From: Microbispora amethystogenes
GTDB taxonomy: Bacteria > Actinomycetota > Actinomycetes > Streptosporangiales > Streptosporangiaceae
Length of the DNA stretch: 64,000 nt
Reading direction: 5' to 3'
Assembly: GCF_016863015.1 (NCBI RefSeq)
Contig: NZ_BOOB01000021.1
Coordinates: forward strand, 1 to 64,000
Position numbers and translations under genes: made by a program. Positions 17,056 to 25,369 of this stretch are shown one piece after another. The notes beneath the pieces were generated by a model that saw only the letters and a list, made by a program, of their open reading frames with translations, was not told the DNA's origin and searched no databases. Position 1 is the stretch's first letter. Each line of letters starts with the position of its first letter.

Positions 17056-18306
17056 GTGGGAACACTCTCCCGCCCCCGCCGCGACCCGGGTGCGCCGGTG
17101 GGGGCGAGCGGGACCGCGCTCGCGGTCACGATGGTCGGCGCGCTGTTCCTCACCGAGGGACTGGTGCAGATCCTGCTGCCGATCGGCCTGGAGGCGAGCG
17201 GCGCCGGGTCCGGGCTGCTGATCGGCGTGCTGCTCGCACTCGCCCAGGGCGCCGGCGTGGTCATGTCCCCGCCCGCGGCCCTGCGCGCCGACCGGCACGG
17301 GCGCGGCGGCGTGCTGTTCGCCGGCGGCCTCGTCCTCGCGGCGTGCGCGGCCGCGCTCGCCGCCGCCACGTCGTTCTCCTCGGCGTGGATCTGGGTGCTG
17401 CCGCTGCTCGGGTACGGCCTGGCCAGGGGCTCCGTCGTGACCACCACGCTGGCGGTGGTCGCCCGGTCCGGCGACCGCTACCGGACCCAGGGCCTCAACG
17501 GCGCGGCACAGCGCCTGTCGGCCGCGGTGGCGGCGACGCTGTCGGTCGTCCTGCTGGCGCGCCTCGGCACCGGGGGCGCCGCCGGGCCCGGGCTCTGGCT
17601 GGTCGTCCTGTCGGCCCTGGCCTTCGCGCTGCTCGCGCGGCGGGTGCGGGGCCGGGCCGACCGGGACGACCCCGCCGCCCTGACCGGCACGGCCGGCGCG
17701 CGCGCCGGCTACGCGGCGTCGCTGCGCATGCTGCGCCGCGAGCCCGCCCTGCAGGCGTCGTCGCTGATCAACCTCAACCTGAACACCGTGGTCCTGCTCG
17801 GCAACTCCTTCTATCCGATCGCGCTCGACGTGCCCGCCGAGCGGCTGCCGGGGCTGGTGCTGACGCTGCTGCTGTGCCGCGACCTGACCTCGGTCGCCGC
17901 CGGGCCCTTCTTCGGGCGGGTGGTCGCCCGCATCGGGCTGCGCGGCGCGGTGACGGTGTCCGGCGTGTGCGCGGTGGCCGGGCTGGCCGCGGTGGGGCTG
18001 GCCGGGAACGGCTTCGCCGGGGTCGCGGCGGGCGCCGTGCTGCACGGGCTGGCCGGGGCCACCGGCATCGGGGCCACCAACCTGCTGGCGACCGCGAGCA
18101 CTTCCGCCGGAGGCACCGGCCTGCGGCTGGCCGCGACGAACTATCTCAACGGAGTGGGCATGCTGGTCCTGCCGGTGGTCTTCGGAGCGCTGCTCGACGT
18201 CTCCGGGCCCCGCGGCGTGTTCCTGGCCGGCGCCTGCGTCTCCGCCGCGATGCTCGCGGGCGTCCTGGCGCGCACCCCCGCCGCGTCCCCTGCGCGGGCA
18301 CGGTGA
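17056..18306 (+). CDS. MFS transporter
   Basis: Polytopic membrane protein of 416 aa with about 12 hydrophobic spans in two halves joined by a polar loop near residues 195-220 (RGRADRDDPAAL). A basic loop RADRHGRGG after the second or third span matches the position of the MFS A-motif. GTG 17056 lies seven bases after the amidase stop, without a clear ribosome site, suggesting coupled translation. Substrate unknown; its place at the end of the catabolic operon suggests export or uptake of an intermediate. Confidence 0.8.
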   Translation: MGTLSRPRRDPGAPVGASGTALAVTMVGALFLTEGLVQILLPIGLEASGAGSGLLIGVLLALAQGAGVVMSPPAALRADRHGRGGVLFAGGLVLAACAAALAAATSFSSAWIWVLPLLGYGLARGSVVTTTLAVVARSGDRYRTQGLNGAAQRLSAAVAATLSVVLLARLGTGGAAGPGLWLVVLSALAFALLARRVRGRADRDDPAALTGTAGARAGYAASLRMLRREPALQASSLINLNLNTVVLLGNSFYPIALDVPAERLPGLVLTLLLCRDLTSVAAGPFFGRVVARIGLRGAVTVSGVCAVAGLAAVGLAGNGFAGVAAGAVLHGLAGATGIGATNLLATASTSAGGTGLRLAATNYLNGVGMLVLPVVFGALLDVSGPRGVFLAGACVSAAMLAGVLARTPAASPARAR

Positions 18307-18339
18307 CAGGCACGGTGACAGGCACGGTGACAGGCACGG
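18297..18339. repeat. 12-bp minisatellite across the MFS stop codon
   Basis: The unit GGCACGGTGACA is repeated three and a half times in perfect tandem. The first copy contains the stop codon of the MFS gene. It lies in the 50-bp gap between two convergent genes; no terminator hairpin is seen there. Confidence 0.9.
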
Positions 18340-18356
18340 CGCGGCGGGCGGACGCG

Positions 18357-19298
18357 TCAGCCGGCGGCGGTCTCGAACCGCCACGGGCGGGGCAGCACCA
18401 GGACGCGCGCGTAGGGCAGCACGGTCAGGTCGCGCACGCCGTCCACGGCGACGACGCGGCGCGTCAGCGCGGCCAGGTCCCGCGCCGAGCCGCAGGCCGC
18501 CTCGGCCACGACATGGAACCGGCCCGCCGTCAGCGTGACGATCGGCAGCTCGGGCAGCGCGACCAGGGCGTCCAGGGCGGCCTCGGGGGAGCCGTCCAGG
18601 GTGATCCCGACGGAGGCCATCATGATGACGGGATCGGTGGACACCCGGTCGACCATCGCGGTCGCCTGGATCGTGCCGTCGCGGAACAGCGTCTGCGCCC
18701 GCTTGCGCACCACCCAGTAGGGGACCCCGAGCTCGTCCTCCATCTCCCGGAAGCTGGCCCTCGGGTTGTCGACGAGCAGGCGCAGCAACGCCACGTCGAG
18801 GTCGTCGAGCTCCGGCCGCCTCGGCGCCGGCGGCCCGGACCGCCGCGGCCTGCCCTGGCTTTCCCACTTGGCCACGTCGAGCTGGCGCCAGACCTCGTGG
18901 TCCCCCACGCCCTCGATCGTGCCGGCGATCCGCTGCACGATGTCGGCGAGGTCCGCGTCGTCGCGGGCGGCGACCTCGCACATGACGTCGTACGGGCCGA
19001 TCGTCTGGGCGGCGAAGGTGACCTGGGGAGTGGCGTTGAGCGCGACGCGCAGCCGCTCGACGGGGCCGCGGTAGCGCAGGCCGACGGTGCCGAGCACGTC
19101 GTAGCCGAGGACGGCGGGGTCCACCAGCCCGATCACCCGCAGGACGCCGTCGCCGGCCAGGCGCGCCATGCGGGCGCGGACCGCGTCGGCCGACAGGCCG
19201 ACCTGTTCTCCGATCCGGGCCAGCGGAGCCCGGCCGTCCTCCCGCAGCAGGCCGACGATCGCCTGGTCCTGCGCGTCAAGTTCGTATCGCTGCGTCAA
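18357..19298 (-). CDS. double-module Lrp/AsnC family regulator
   Basis: Regulator of 313 aa made of two fused Lrp/AsnC halves. Module one has the HTH near residues 5-55 (LDAQDQAIVGLLREDGRAPLARIGEQVGLS) and a RAM ligand domain. Module two begins with ELDDLDVALLRLLVDNPRASFREMEDELGV and ends in a second RAM domain. Lrp proteins normally have one of each. The TTG at 19298 is preceded by GGAAG at seven bases; GTG 19322 is an alternative. It is divergent from an MFS gene, and as a ligand-sensing Lrp it may respond to an amino-acid-like intermediate. Confidence 0.85.
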   Translation of the reverse strand: MTQRYELDAQDQAIVGLLREDGRAPLARIGEQVGLSADAVRARMARLAGDGVLRVIGLVDPAVLGYDVLGTVGLRYRGPVERLRVALNATPQVTFAAQTIGPYDVMCEVAARDDADLADIVQRIAGTIEGVGDHEVWRQLDVAKWESQGRPRRSGPPAPRRPELDDLDVALLRLLVDNPRASFREMEDELGVPYWVVRKRAQTLFRDGTIQATAMVDRVSTDPVIMMASVGITLDGSPEAALDALVALPELPIVTLTAGRFHVVAEAACGSARDLAALTRRVVAVDGVRDLTVLPYARVLVLPRPWRFETAAG

Positions 19299-19431
19299 GG
19301 ATCCGCTTCCCGTTCCCGTCACCCGCCCGCGACGGCCCTCCCGCCCCGGACAGTGTGGCACAACCATGAACGCGTGCGTACGGATGCCGAACGCCAAATA
19401 TCCACGATCGACTTCGCTGAATCGATGAACA
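19299..19431. promoter_or_regulatory. divergent promoter region, Lrp/MFS
   Basis: 133 bp between two divergent starts, AT-rich around 19380-19445. Lrp-type regulators usually bind their own promoter and that of the divergent transporter, so operators are expected here, but I could not define a clear palindrome. Confidence 0.4.
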
Positions 19432-20643
19432 ATGCGAACAGACAATCCTCCGTCGTCGCCGGAGGCCCACCCGGGGCCCTTCGGGCTGGTGGCCCACCGT
19501 CCCTGGCGGCTCTGGATCCTCGGCTCCCTGCTGGCCCGGCTGCCCACGTCCATGGCGGGGCTGGTGCTGATGCTCGTGGGCGAGCGGGTCACCGGCTCGC
19601 TGGCGGAGGGCGCGCTGCTGGCCGGGGTGCTCAGCCTCTGCTCGGGGCCGCCCGGCCCGTTCTTCGGGCGGCTGCTCGACCGGCTCGAACTGCGCCGCGC
19701 GATGAGGGTGACGGTGGCCCTTTCCGGGCTGGTCACGCTGGGCCTGGTCGCGGCCGCCGAGGTGCGGGCGCCGATCTGGGCGTTGTACGTCCTGTCCGTC
19801 GTCCTCGGGCTGGCGACGGCGGGGATGTGGGGCGGCATGCGGGCCCTGCTCGTGGTGACGGTTCCGGCCGTCCAGCTCCGCCGCGCCCACTTCGCCGAGT
19901 CCCTGCTCGTCGAGCTGTGCTCGGTGGTCGGCCCGGTCCTGGTCAGCGTGCTCGTGCTGACGGGCGGGACCGTCGCCGCGCTCGCCGGGATGGCGGCCCT
20001 GTCGCTGCTGGGCGCCTGGCTCATGCGGGCCGTGCCGCCGCTGCCTCCGGCGCCCCGGCGCCCGGACACGCTCCTCCCGCCGCGCGACACGCAACTCGTC
20101 TCCGCCCTGGTGCTGTGGATCGGCCTGGCGTACGGGCTGCTCATGGCCAACGTGCCGCAGCGGATGGCGCAGTACGGCCTCGACTCCGGCGCCTCCGGCT
20201 GGTTCACCGCGGCCCTGCCCGCCGGGGCCTGCCTCGGCGGGATCGTCGTCAGCGCCTGGCCGCTGGGCCGCCGGCGTGCCCTGCTCACCACGACGGCCAT
20301 GCTGCTCGCCTCGGCGGCCCTGGCCGTGCCGCCCGGGCTCGCGGGCGGCTCCCTCGGGTACGCCGCGGGGTTGTTCGCCGCCGGGCTGTTCATGGTGCCG
20401 CTCAACGGCCTGATGGCGACCGAGATCGAGGGACGGATGGGCCTGCGCCGCCGGGCCGAGGCGTTCTCCTACTTCGGGTCGGCCGCGGTCGCCGGCGGCT
20501 CCGGAGGCTACTTCCTCGCCGGCGCGCTGGACGGCCGGCTGGAACCGGCCGCCGTGGGCCTGCTGTCGTCCGCCGCGTTCCTGCTGCTCGCGCTGGTCCT
20601 CGCCGCCGTACTGCTGCTGCGGCGCGTCCGGAGGAGCCGCTGA
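19432..20643 (+). CDS. MFS transporter
   Basis: Membrane protein of 403 aa with about 12 spans. GRLLDRLELRRAMR after the second span fits the MFS A-motif, and a central polar loop lies near residues 200-220. It is divergent from the double Lrp gene and followed 123 bp later by an FCD regulator. The ATG at 19432 begins a hydrophilic 20-residue N-terminus before the first span. Probably a drug/metabolite exporter or an uptake route for the island's substrate; nothing in the sequence decides which. Confidence 0.8.
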   Translation: MRTDNPPSSPEAHPGPFGLVAHRPWRLWILGSLLARLPTSMAGLVLMLVGERVTGSLAEGALLAGVLSLCSGPPGPFFGRLLDRLELRRAMRVTVALSGLVTLGLVAAAEVRAPIWALYVLSVVLGLATAGMWGGMRALLVVTVPAVQLRRAHFAESLLVELCSVVGPVLVSVLVLTGGTVAALAGMAALSLLGAWLMRAVPPLPPAPRRPDTLLPPRDTQLVSALVLWIGLAYGLLMANVPQRMAQYGLDSGASGWFTAALPAGACLGGIVVSAWPLGRRRALLTTTAMLLASAALAVPPGLAGGSLGYAAGLFAAGLFMVPLNGLMATEIEGRMGLRRRAEAFSYFGSAAVAGGSGGYFLAGALDGRLEPAAVGLLSSAAFLLLALVLAAVLLLRRVRRSR

Positions 20644-20765
20644 GCCGAGCCATGCATACCCCAATGCAGACCCCCACGCCGGCCCACGCGCCCGCGCCCG
20701 CGCCCGCGGCACCTTCCCCCGACACCCACCCTGCTCCCGAGCCTGTTCGAACGGATTCCTGACCA

Positions 20766-21548
20766 GTGAGCGACGTCCCCTATCCGATCTCCTCCCCTCT
20801 GTCCCACCAGGAGCTGTTGCTGCTCGACATCGTCGCCGAGTCGGCCGACCCCGTCGGCGCGCGCATCGCGACGCGCCTCCTGGGCGACAGCGGCATCGCG
20901 CTGAGCGAGGCCAGCACGTCCCGGCTGCTCGCCCGGCTGGACGAACTGGGACTGACCGTCTCCTCTGGCCGCAAGGGCCGGGTGGTCACGGACGCGGGCC
21001 GCCGCGTGGCCCAGGTCACCCGGCGCACCCGGCGGCAGGCGAAAGGGCTGCACCAGGCGCTGGACATCCAGAACGCGCGTCAGCTGCTCGACCTGCTGTA
21101 CGCCCGGCGCGGGGTGGAGCGCGAGGCCGCCCGGTGGGCCGCGGCCCGGGCCACCCCCGCCGACATCGAACGGCTCGAAGAACTGGTGAACGGGCACCGC
21201 GAGGCGCTCGACGCCGGCGGCGACGCCCGGCTGTGCGGCATGCGCTTCCACCGGGAGATCTTCCGCATCTCCCGCAACCGCCTGCTCCAGGCGATCGGCG
21301 ACGTCGTGCTCGACGAGTCGCTCGAACCCCTGGAACGGGTGCTCGACGTCATCACGGGCGGCCACGGGACCCTCGCCCAGTCCGCTCCCGAGCACGTCGA
21401 CGTCCTGGCCGCCATCCGCGCGGGCGACCCCGACGAGGCGGAGCGGACGATGCTCGCGCACGTCGACCGGCTGATCGAGGAGGCCGAACGCGCCGCGACG
21501 GACCGCGGCGCCGAGGTCGTCAAACGCCTGATCGAGCTCACGCTCTGA
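20766..21548 (+). CDS. HTH_12-like/FCD transcriptional regulator (copy 1)
   Basis: Regulator of 260 aa with an unusual pairing. The N-terminal ~80 residues (LLLLDIVAESADPVGARIATRLL...SRLLARLDELGLTVSSGRKGRVVTDAGR) look like the ribonuclease R/NrpR-type winged helix (HTH_12). The C-terminal ~170 form the all-helical FCD ligand domain of FadR-type GntR regulators (RRGVEREAARWAA, then FHREIFRISRN). The conserved block DVITGGHGT is shared with a second copy at 25353-26171. GTG 20766 gives the shortest complete HTH. It precedes the amidohydrolase by 43 bp and may be co-transcribed with it. Confidence 0.8.
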   Translation: MSDVPYPISSPLSHQELLLLDIVAESADPVGARIATRLLGDSGIALSEASTSRLLARLDELGLTVSSGRKGRVVTDAGRRVAQVTRRTRRQAKGLHQALDIQNARQLLDLLYARRGVEREAARWAAARATPADIERLEELVNGHREALDAGGDARLCGMRFHREIFRISRNRLLQAIGDVVLDESLEPLERVLDVITGGHGTLAQSAPEHVDVLAAIRAGDPDEAERTMLAHVDRLIEEAERAATDRGAEVVKRLIELTL

Positions 21549-21591
21549 CCCGAAGAGACACGAGGAAAACGAAAAGAAAGGGGAGAGGCAC

Positions 21592-23022
21592 ATGCCGATC
21601 CTGCGCCTTGACGCCCGCTACGTGGTGGCCTTCCAGGACGGTGAGCACCGGCTGCTGGAGAACGGCACCGTCGTCGTGGACGGCGACCGCGTCGTCTACA
21701 CCGGCCGCGACTACCAGGGGCCGGCCGACGAGCGGGTGGACGCCGGAGACACGCTGGTCACGCCGGGGTTCATCAACACGCACGCCCACCTGGAGACCGC
21801 CCCGCTGGACAAGTCCTTCCAGGAGGACGTCGGGAAGCGGCAGTTCTTCTCCACCGGCCTGGTCGAGACCCTGCCGATGCAGGAGAACTCCATCGACGAG
21901 GAGGGCGTCGACACCTGCATCGACGTCTCGATGTCCGAGCTCATCCGTACGGGCACCACGACCGTGATGCACCAAGGGCTGCGGGGCCGGCGGGTGGCCG
22001 AGGCCTGCGAACGGGCCGGCCTGCGCGCCTACATCGCGGACGGGTACCGGTCGGGCCGCTGGTTCACCCCCGACGGGAACCGCGTCGCGTACGAGTGGGA
22101 CGAGGACGGCGGGTTCGCCGGCCTGGAACGGGCCGTGCGGCTGATCGAGGAACTGCGCGACGGCGGTTCCGGACGCGTGCGGGGCTTCCTGTCCCCGTGG
22201 CAGGCCAACACCTGCACGCCCGACCTGCTGAAGGAGTCGCGGCGGCTGTCCGACGACCTGGAGGTGCCGCTGACGATCCACGCCGCCCAGGCGATGTTCG
22301 AGGTGATGGACGTCATGGCGGCGCACGGCATGACGCCGATCGAGTATCTGGAGTCGGCCGGGTTCCTCGGCCCCCGGGTCGTGCTCGGGCACGCGATCTT
22401 CACCACCGGCACCTCGTGGCTGAACCTGCCCGGGGACGACCTGCGGCGCATCGCGGACTCCGGCGCCTCGATCTCCTACAACGCCTGGACGTTCGCCCGG
22501 CGCGGCATCATGGTCGAATCGCTCCCCGGCTACCGGAGAGCCGGCGTCAACATCACGCTCGGCACGGACACCACGCCGCAGTCCATGATCGAGTCGATCC
22601 GCTGGTCGGCCATCCTGGGCAAGGTGGCCGACCGGCGCGCCGACTCCTGGCTCGCCACCCATCTGCTCGACGCCGCGACGGTCAACGCGGCCCGGCTGCT
22701 GGGCCGCGACGACCTCGGCCGGATCGCGCCGGGAGCCAAGGCCGACCTGCTGCTGTGGCGGCTCGACACCCCCGTCATGTCACCGGTCCGCGATCCCATC
22801 AGGAACCTCGTCTACTACGCGACCCGCGAGGACCTGGCGTCCGTGATGATCGACGGCGCGTGGGTGATGCGGGACGGCGCCCTGCTCACCGTGGACGAGG
22901 AGGGGATGACCGAGCGCCTCCAGCGGGCCGGCGAGCGCTCCTGGGCCCGGGTGCCGGACCACGACCGGCTCGGCCGCACCCTCGAAGAGGTCGCGCCGTC
23001 CTCCCTCCGCCCGTTCCGCTGA
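21592..23022 (+). CDS. ATZ/TRZ-like amidohydrolase with HxxQ at the HxxE position
   Basis: Amidohydrolase of 476 aa of the cytosine-deaminase/chlorohydrolase branch. Metal ligands are His64 and His66 (NTHAH), His230, and Asp326 (GTDTTPQ); His267 is in GHAIF. In deaminases of this branch the third His is followed by xxE (proton shuttle), but here the segment is H230-A-A-Q233. A plain deaminase is thus less likely than another hydrolase, or the shuttle is supplied elsewhere. GGGGAGAGG precedes ATG 21592. It sits between the two FCD regulators, close to the hydantoinase and cysteine amidase. Confidence 0.8.
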   Translation: MPILRLDARYVVAFQDGEHRLLENGTVVVDGDRVVYTGRDYQGPADERVDAGDTLVTPGFINTHAHLETAPLDKSFQEDVGKRQFFSTGLVETLPMQENSIDEEGVDTCIDVSMSELIRTGTTTVMHQGLRGRRVAEACERAGLRAYIADGYRSGRWFTPDGNRVAYEWDEDGGFAGLERAVRLIEELRDGGSGRVRGFLSPWQANTCTPDLLKESRRLSDDLEVPLTIHAAQAMFEVMDVMAAHGMTPIEYLESAGFLGPRVVLGHAIFTTGTSWLNLPGDDLRRIADSGASISYNAWTFARRGIMVESLPGYRRAGVNITLGTDTTPQSMIESIRWSAILGKVADRRADSWLATHLLDAATVNAARLLGRDDLGRIAPGAKADLLLWRLDTPVMSPVRDPIRNLVYYATREDLASVMIDGAWVMRDGALLTVDEEGMTERLQRAGERSWARVPDHDRLGRTLEEVAPSSLRPFR

Positions 23023-23091
23023 CCGTTCCGTCCCCGTGCCGGAGGAGGTTCCGTGCCGGAGGAGAGTCCGGGCGCGTCGCCGGGGGCAGGC

Positions 23092-24519
23092 TCACGCCGA
23101 CGGGTGCCGGCCTGCCCCCCGCGCCGCCTGTCTCCCCGGCCACTGCCGGACGTCGATCCGCTGCGGAACGAAGCGCCCGGCGCCTTTGGCGCCCGTGAAC
23201 CGGCCGTCGCGGGCCACCACCCGGCCGCGGGAGATCGTGAGCTCGGGCAGGCCCGCACCGGTCATGCCCTCGTACGGCTCGTAGTCGCTGCCCCAGCCCG
23301 CCTCGAAGGCCGGCCAGGTCCACTCCCGCCCGGGGTTCCACAGCACCAGGTCGGCGTCCGCGCCCACGCGGATCACCCCCTTGCGGGGATACATGCCGAA
23401 CGTCCGGGCCGGGCCGGTGGCCGACACCTCGACGAACCCCCGCAGGCCGAGCCGGCCCCGGGTGACCGCGTGGTCCCACAGCAGGGGGATCCGCGCGTCC
23501 AGGCCGGGGGCTCCCGGCGGCAGCACGGTGAAGTCGGCGGCGCCGGGCAGCTTGTGCTCCAGGCCGTAGGCGCAGTGGTCGGAGGCCACGCTGCCCAGGA
23601 CTCCGGCGCGCAGCGCGTCCCAGAGGCGGTCCTGCGCGGCGGCGTCCCTGACCGGCGGCGTGATCACGTACTTCCACCCGTCGGGACGCCGGTACACCGA
23701 GTCGTCCAGCACCAGGTAGTGGGTACAGGTCTCCGCCTGCACCAGGACGCCCGACTCACCGGCCGCCTCGATGGCGGCCAGCGCCTCGCCGCCGGAGACG
23801 TGGTAGACGTACACCGGCGCGCCGAGCTCCCGGGCGAAGTGCGTCACCAGGCCGATCGCGGCGCTCTCCGCGCTGCCGGGCCGGCTGCGGGGGAAGCGGT
23901 CGATGGCCGCGGCCGAGCCGGACAGCACCGCGGACCTGGCGTGTTCGAGGATGGCGTGGTTCTCGGCGTGGAAACCGGCGAGCCCGCCCACCTCCGCCAC
24001 GGTGGTCATCACCGCCCTGATCTCGCCGTCGTCGAGCCGGTCGTCGTACGTCGTGTAGATCTTGAAGGAGGCCAGGCCCTCGTCCACCAGGGCGGGGATC
24101 TCCCGCAGCCGGTCCGGGGTGATGCGGGCGATCACCGGATGGAAGGTGTAGTCGATCACCGATGGCGCCGCCTCGGCCATGCGCTCGCGGGCCGCGGCCA
24201 GGAGCGACCCGCCGGACGCCGGGACGAAGTCGATCACCGTGGTGGTGCCGCTGACCGCCGCCGCCCGGGTCGCCGAGGCGAAGTCGTCGAGGCTGCGGAC
24301 GCCTTCCGCGATCGGCCAGGCGATGTGGGTGTGGGTGTCGATCCCCCCGGGGACCAGGACCGCGCCCGGTGAGGCCTCGACGATCCGCGTCCCCCGCAGG
24401 GTGCCCGGCGCGGCGAGCGCGGCGATCCTCTCGCCGGTGACGCCGACGTCGGCCACCTCGATGTCGTGCTCACCCACGACGAGGGCACCGCTCACCACGA
24501 GGTCGAAGTCATCACGCAC
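23092..24519 (-). CDS. hydantoinase/dihydropyrimidinase family protein
   Basis: Cyclic amidohydrolase of 475 aa. His63 and His65 (DTHTH), Lys153 in SFKIYTTY (carbamylated metal bridge), a His in VYVYHVS and the Asp of SDHCAY form the binuclear site of D-hydantoinases, dihydropyrimidinases and allantoinases. Such enzymes open five- or six-membered cyclic ureides to N-carbamoyl amino acids. GTG 24519 has GGAGA upstream. It is divergent from a carbamoyl amidase, the expected next step. It is convergent to the ATZ/TRZ-like gene, with a short duplicated CCGTGCCGGAGGAG in the 69-bp gap. Confidence 0.85.
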   Translation of the reverse strand: MRDDFDLVVSGALVVGEHDIEVADVGVTGERIAALAAPGTLRGTRIVEASPGAVLVPGGIDTHTHIAWPIAEGVRSLDDFASATRAAAVSGTTTVIDFVPASGGSLLAAARERMAEAAPSVIDYTFHPVIARITPDRLREIPALVDEGLASFKIYTTYDDRLDDGEIRAVMTTVAEVGGLAGFHAENHAILEHARSAVLSGSAAAIDRFPRSRPGSAESAAIGLVTHFARELGAPVYVYHVSGGEALAAIEAAGESGVLVQAETCTHYLVLDDSVYRRPDGWKYVITPPVRDAAAQDRLWDALRAGVLGSVASDHCAYGLEHKLPGAADFTVLPPGAPGLDARIPLLWDHAVTRGRLGLRGFVEVSATGPARTFGMYPRKGVIRVGADADLVLWNPGREWTWPAFEAGWGSDYEPYEGMTGAGLPELTISRGRVVARDGRFTGAKGAGRFVPQRIDVRQWPGRQAARGAGRHPSA

Positions 24520-24667
24520 CGGACATCTCCCGACAGTAATCCATCAACACGGAAAGATGTCTATCTCAGATATCAGATAACTGTCTAGGTCTATCAAAAT
24601 TGAGGAAGATGCTTGTATCGTGACGATCGTGAATCGCCGCCTCCAGTGCGTGAAAGGTGACGCCGAC
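24520..24667. promoter_or_regulatory. divergent regulatory region, hydantoinase/carbamoyl amidase
   Basis: 148 bp, strongly AT-rich compared with the flanks. TATCT (24562-24566) and AGATA (24575-24579) flank a GATATC core (24569-24574). The heptamer GTCTATC occurs at 24559 and again at 24589, thirty bases apart. These are good candidate operators for the FCD regulators that flank the locus. Confidence 0.5.
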
Positions 24668-25369
24668 ATGACCGCTGCGCAGACCCAGCAGACCCATGGC
24701 CTCGGCAACCGGGACCTGCTCGACCAGTACCTCGCGGCGGGGTTCGCCGGACGCGTCGGATGGGGGGAGCGCGTGGCCCTCCTGGTCATCGACATGGCCG
24801 GAGCCTGGACGAGCCAGGACGAGATGATCGGCGCGAACCTCGACGGCGTGCTGCGCAACATCCGGCGGCTTCTGGACGTCGTGCGCACGCGTGACGACAT
24901 TCCGGTGGTGTTCACCACCATGGCCTACGACGAGACGTACTCCGATCTTCCCCTCCCGAGCCGGCTGAAGACCCCGCACCTGGAGCGCATGATCCGGGGG
25001 TCCGAGCGCGTCCGGCTGGTGCCCGGGCTGGACCGCCGCCCGCACGAGGCGCTCATCGAGAAGCCGCGGGCCAGCGCGTTCTTCAACACCAACCTGCCGA
25101 GCATCCTCGCGGCCCAGCGCATCGACACGGTGGTCGTCGTCGGATGCAGCACCAGCGGGTGCGTCCGCTCGACCTGCGAGAGCGCCATCGACCACGGTCT
25201 GCGCGCCATCGTCCCGGCCGAGGCCGTGGGGGACCGCTCCGCCTCGGCGCACGAGGCCGCCCTCTTCGACATCAACGCCCGCTACGCCGACGTGCTGCCC
25301 ATCGAGGAGGTCGTCGGCCACATCGAGCGGCTCCCGCGGACGGCCGGCGCCGTCACGACTGACGCGTGA
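24668..25369 (+). CDS. isochorismatase-fold cysteine amidase (N-carbamoylsarcosine hydrolase-like)
   Basis: Cysteine hydrolase of 233 aa. The triad is clear: Asp42 in ALLVIDM, Lys132 in IEKPRASAFF and Cys160 in VVVGCSTSGCVRST. Length, the cis-peptide region before the Cys and the FFNTNL segment match N-carbamoylsarcosine amidohydrolase more than isochorismatase or nicotinamidase. It would release ammonia and CO2 from an N-carbamoyl amino acid. An in-frame GTG at 24620 is possible; ATG 24668 fits the family N-terminus. It is divergent from a hydantoinase that would supply N-carbamoyl substrates. Its 3' end overlaps the convergent regulator by 17 bp. Confidence 0.85.
   Translation: MTAAQTQQTHGLGNRDLLDQYLAAGFAGRVGWGERVALLVIDMAGAWTSQDEMIGANLDGVLRNIRRLLDVVRTRDDIPVVFTTMAYDETYSDLPLPSRLKTPHLERMIRGSERVRLVPGLDRRPHEALIEKPRASAFFNTNLPSILAAQRIDTVVVVGCSTSGCVRSTCESAIDHGLRAIVPAEAVGDRSASAHEAALFDINARYADVLPIEEVVGHIERLPRTAGAVTTDA

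Noticed and set aside
18297-18339. CRISPR-like repeats
   Set aside because: The 12-bp units are contiguous, with no spacers and no cas genes; a minisatellite. No other array was seen in the window.
15181-18981. A 1266-residue minus-strand open frame
   Set aside because: It lies antisense to the M20D amidase and MFS genes, has repetitive Arg/Gly/Pro/His content and no recognisable domain. GC-driven shadow.
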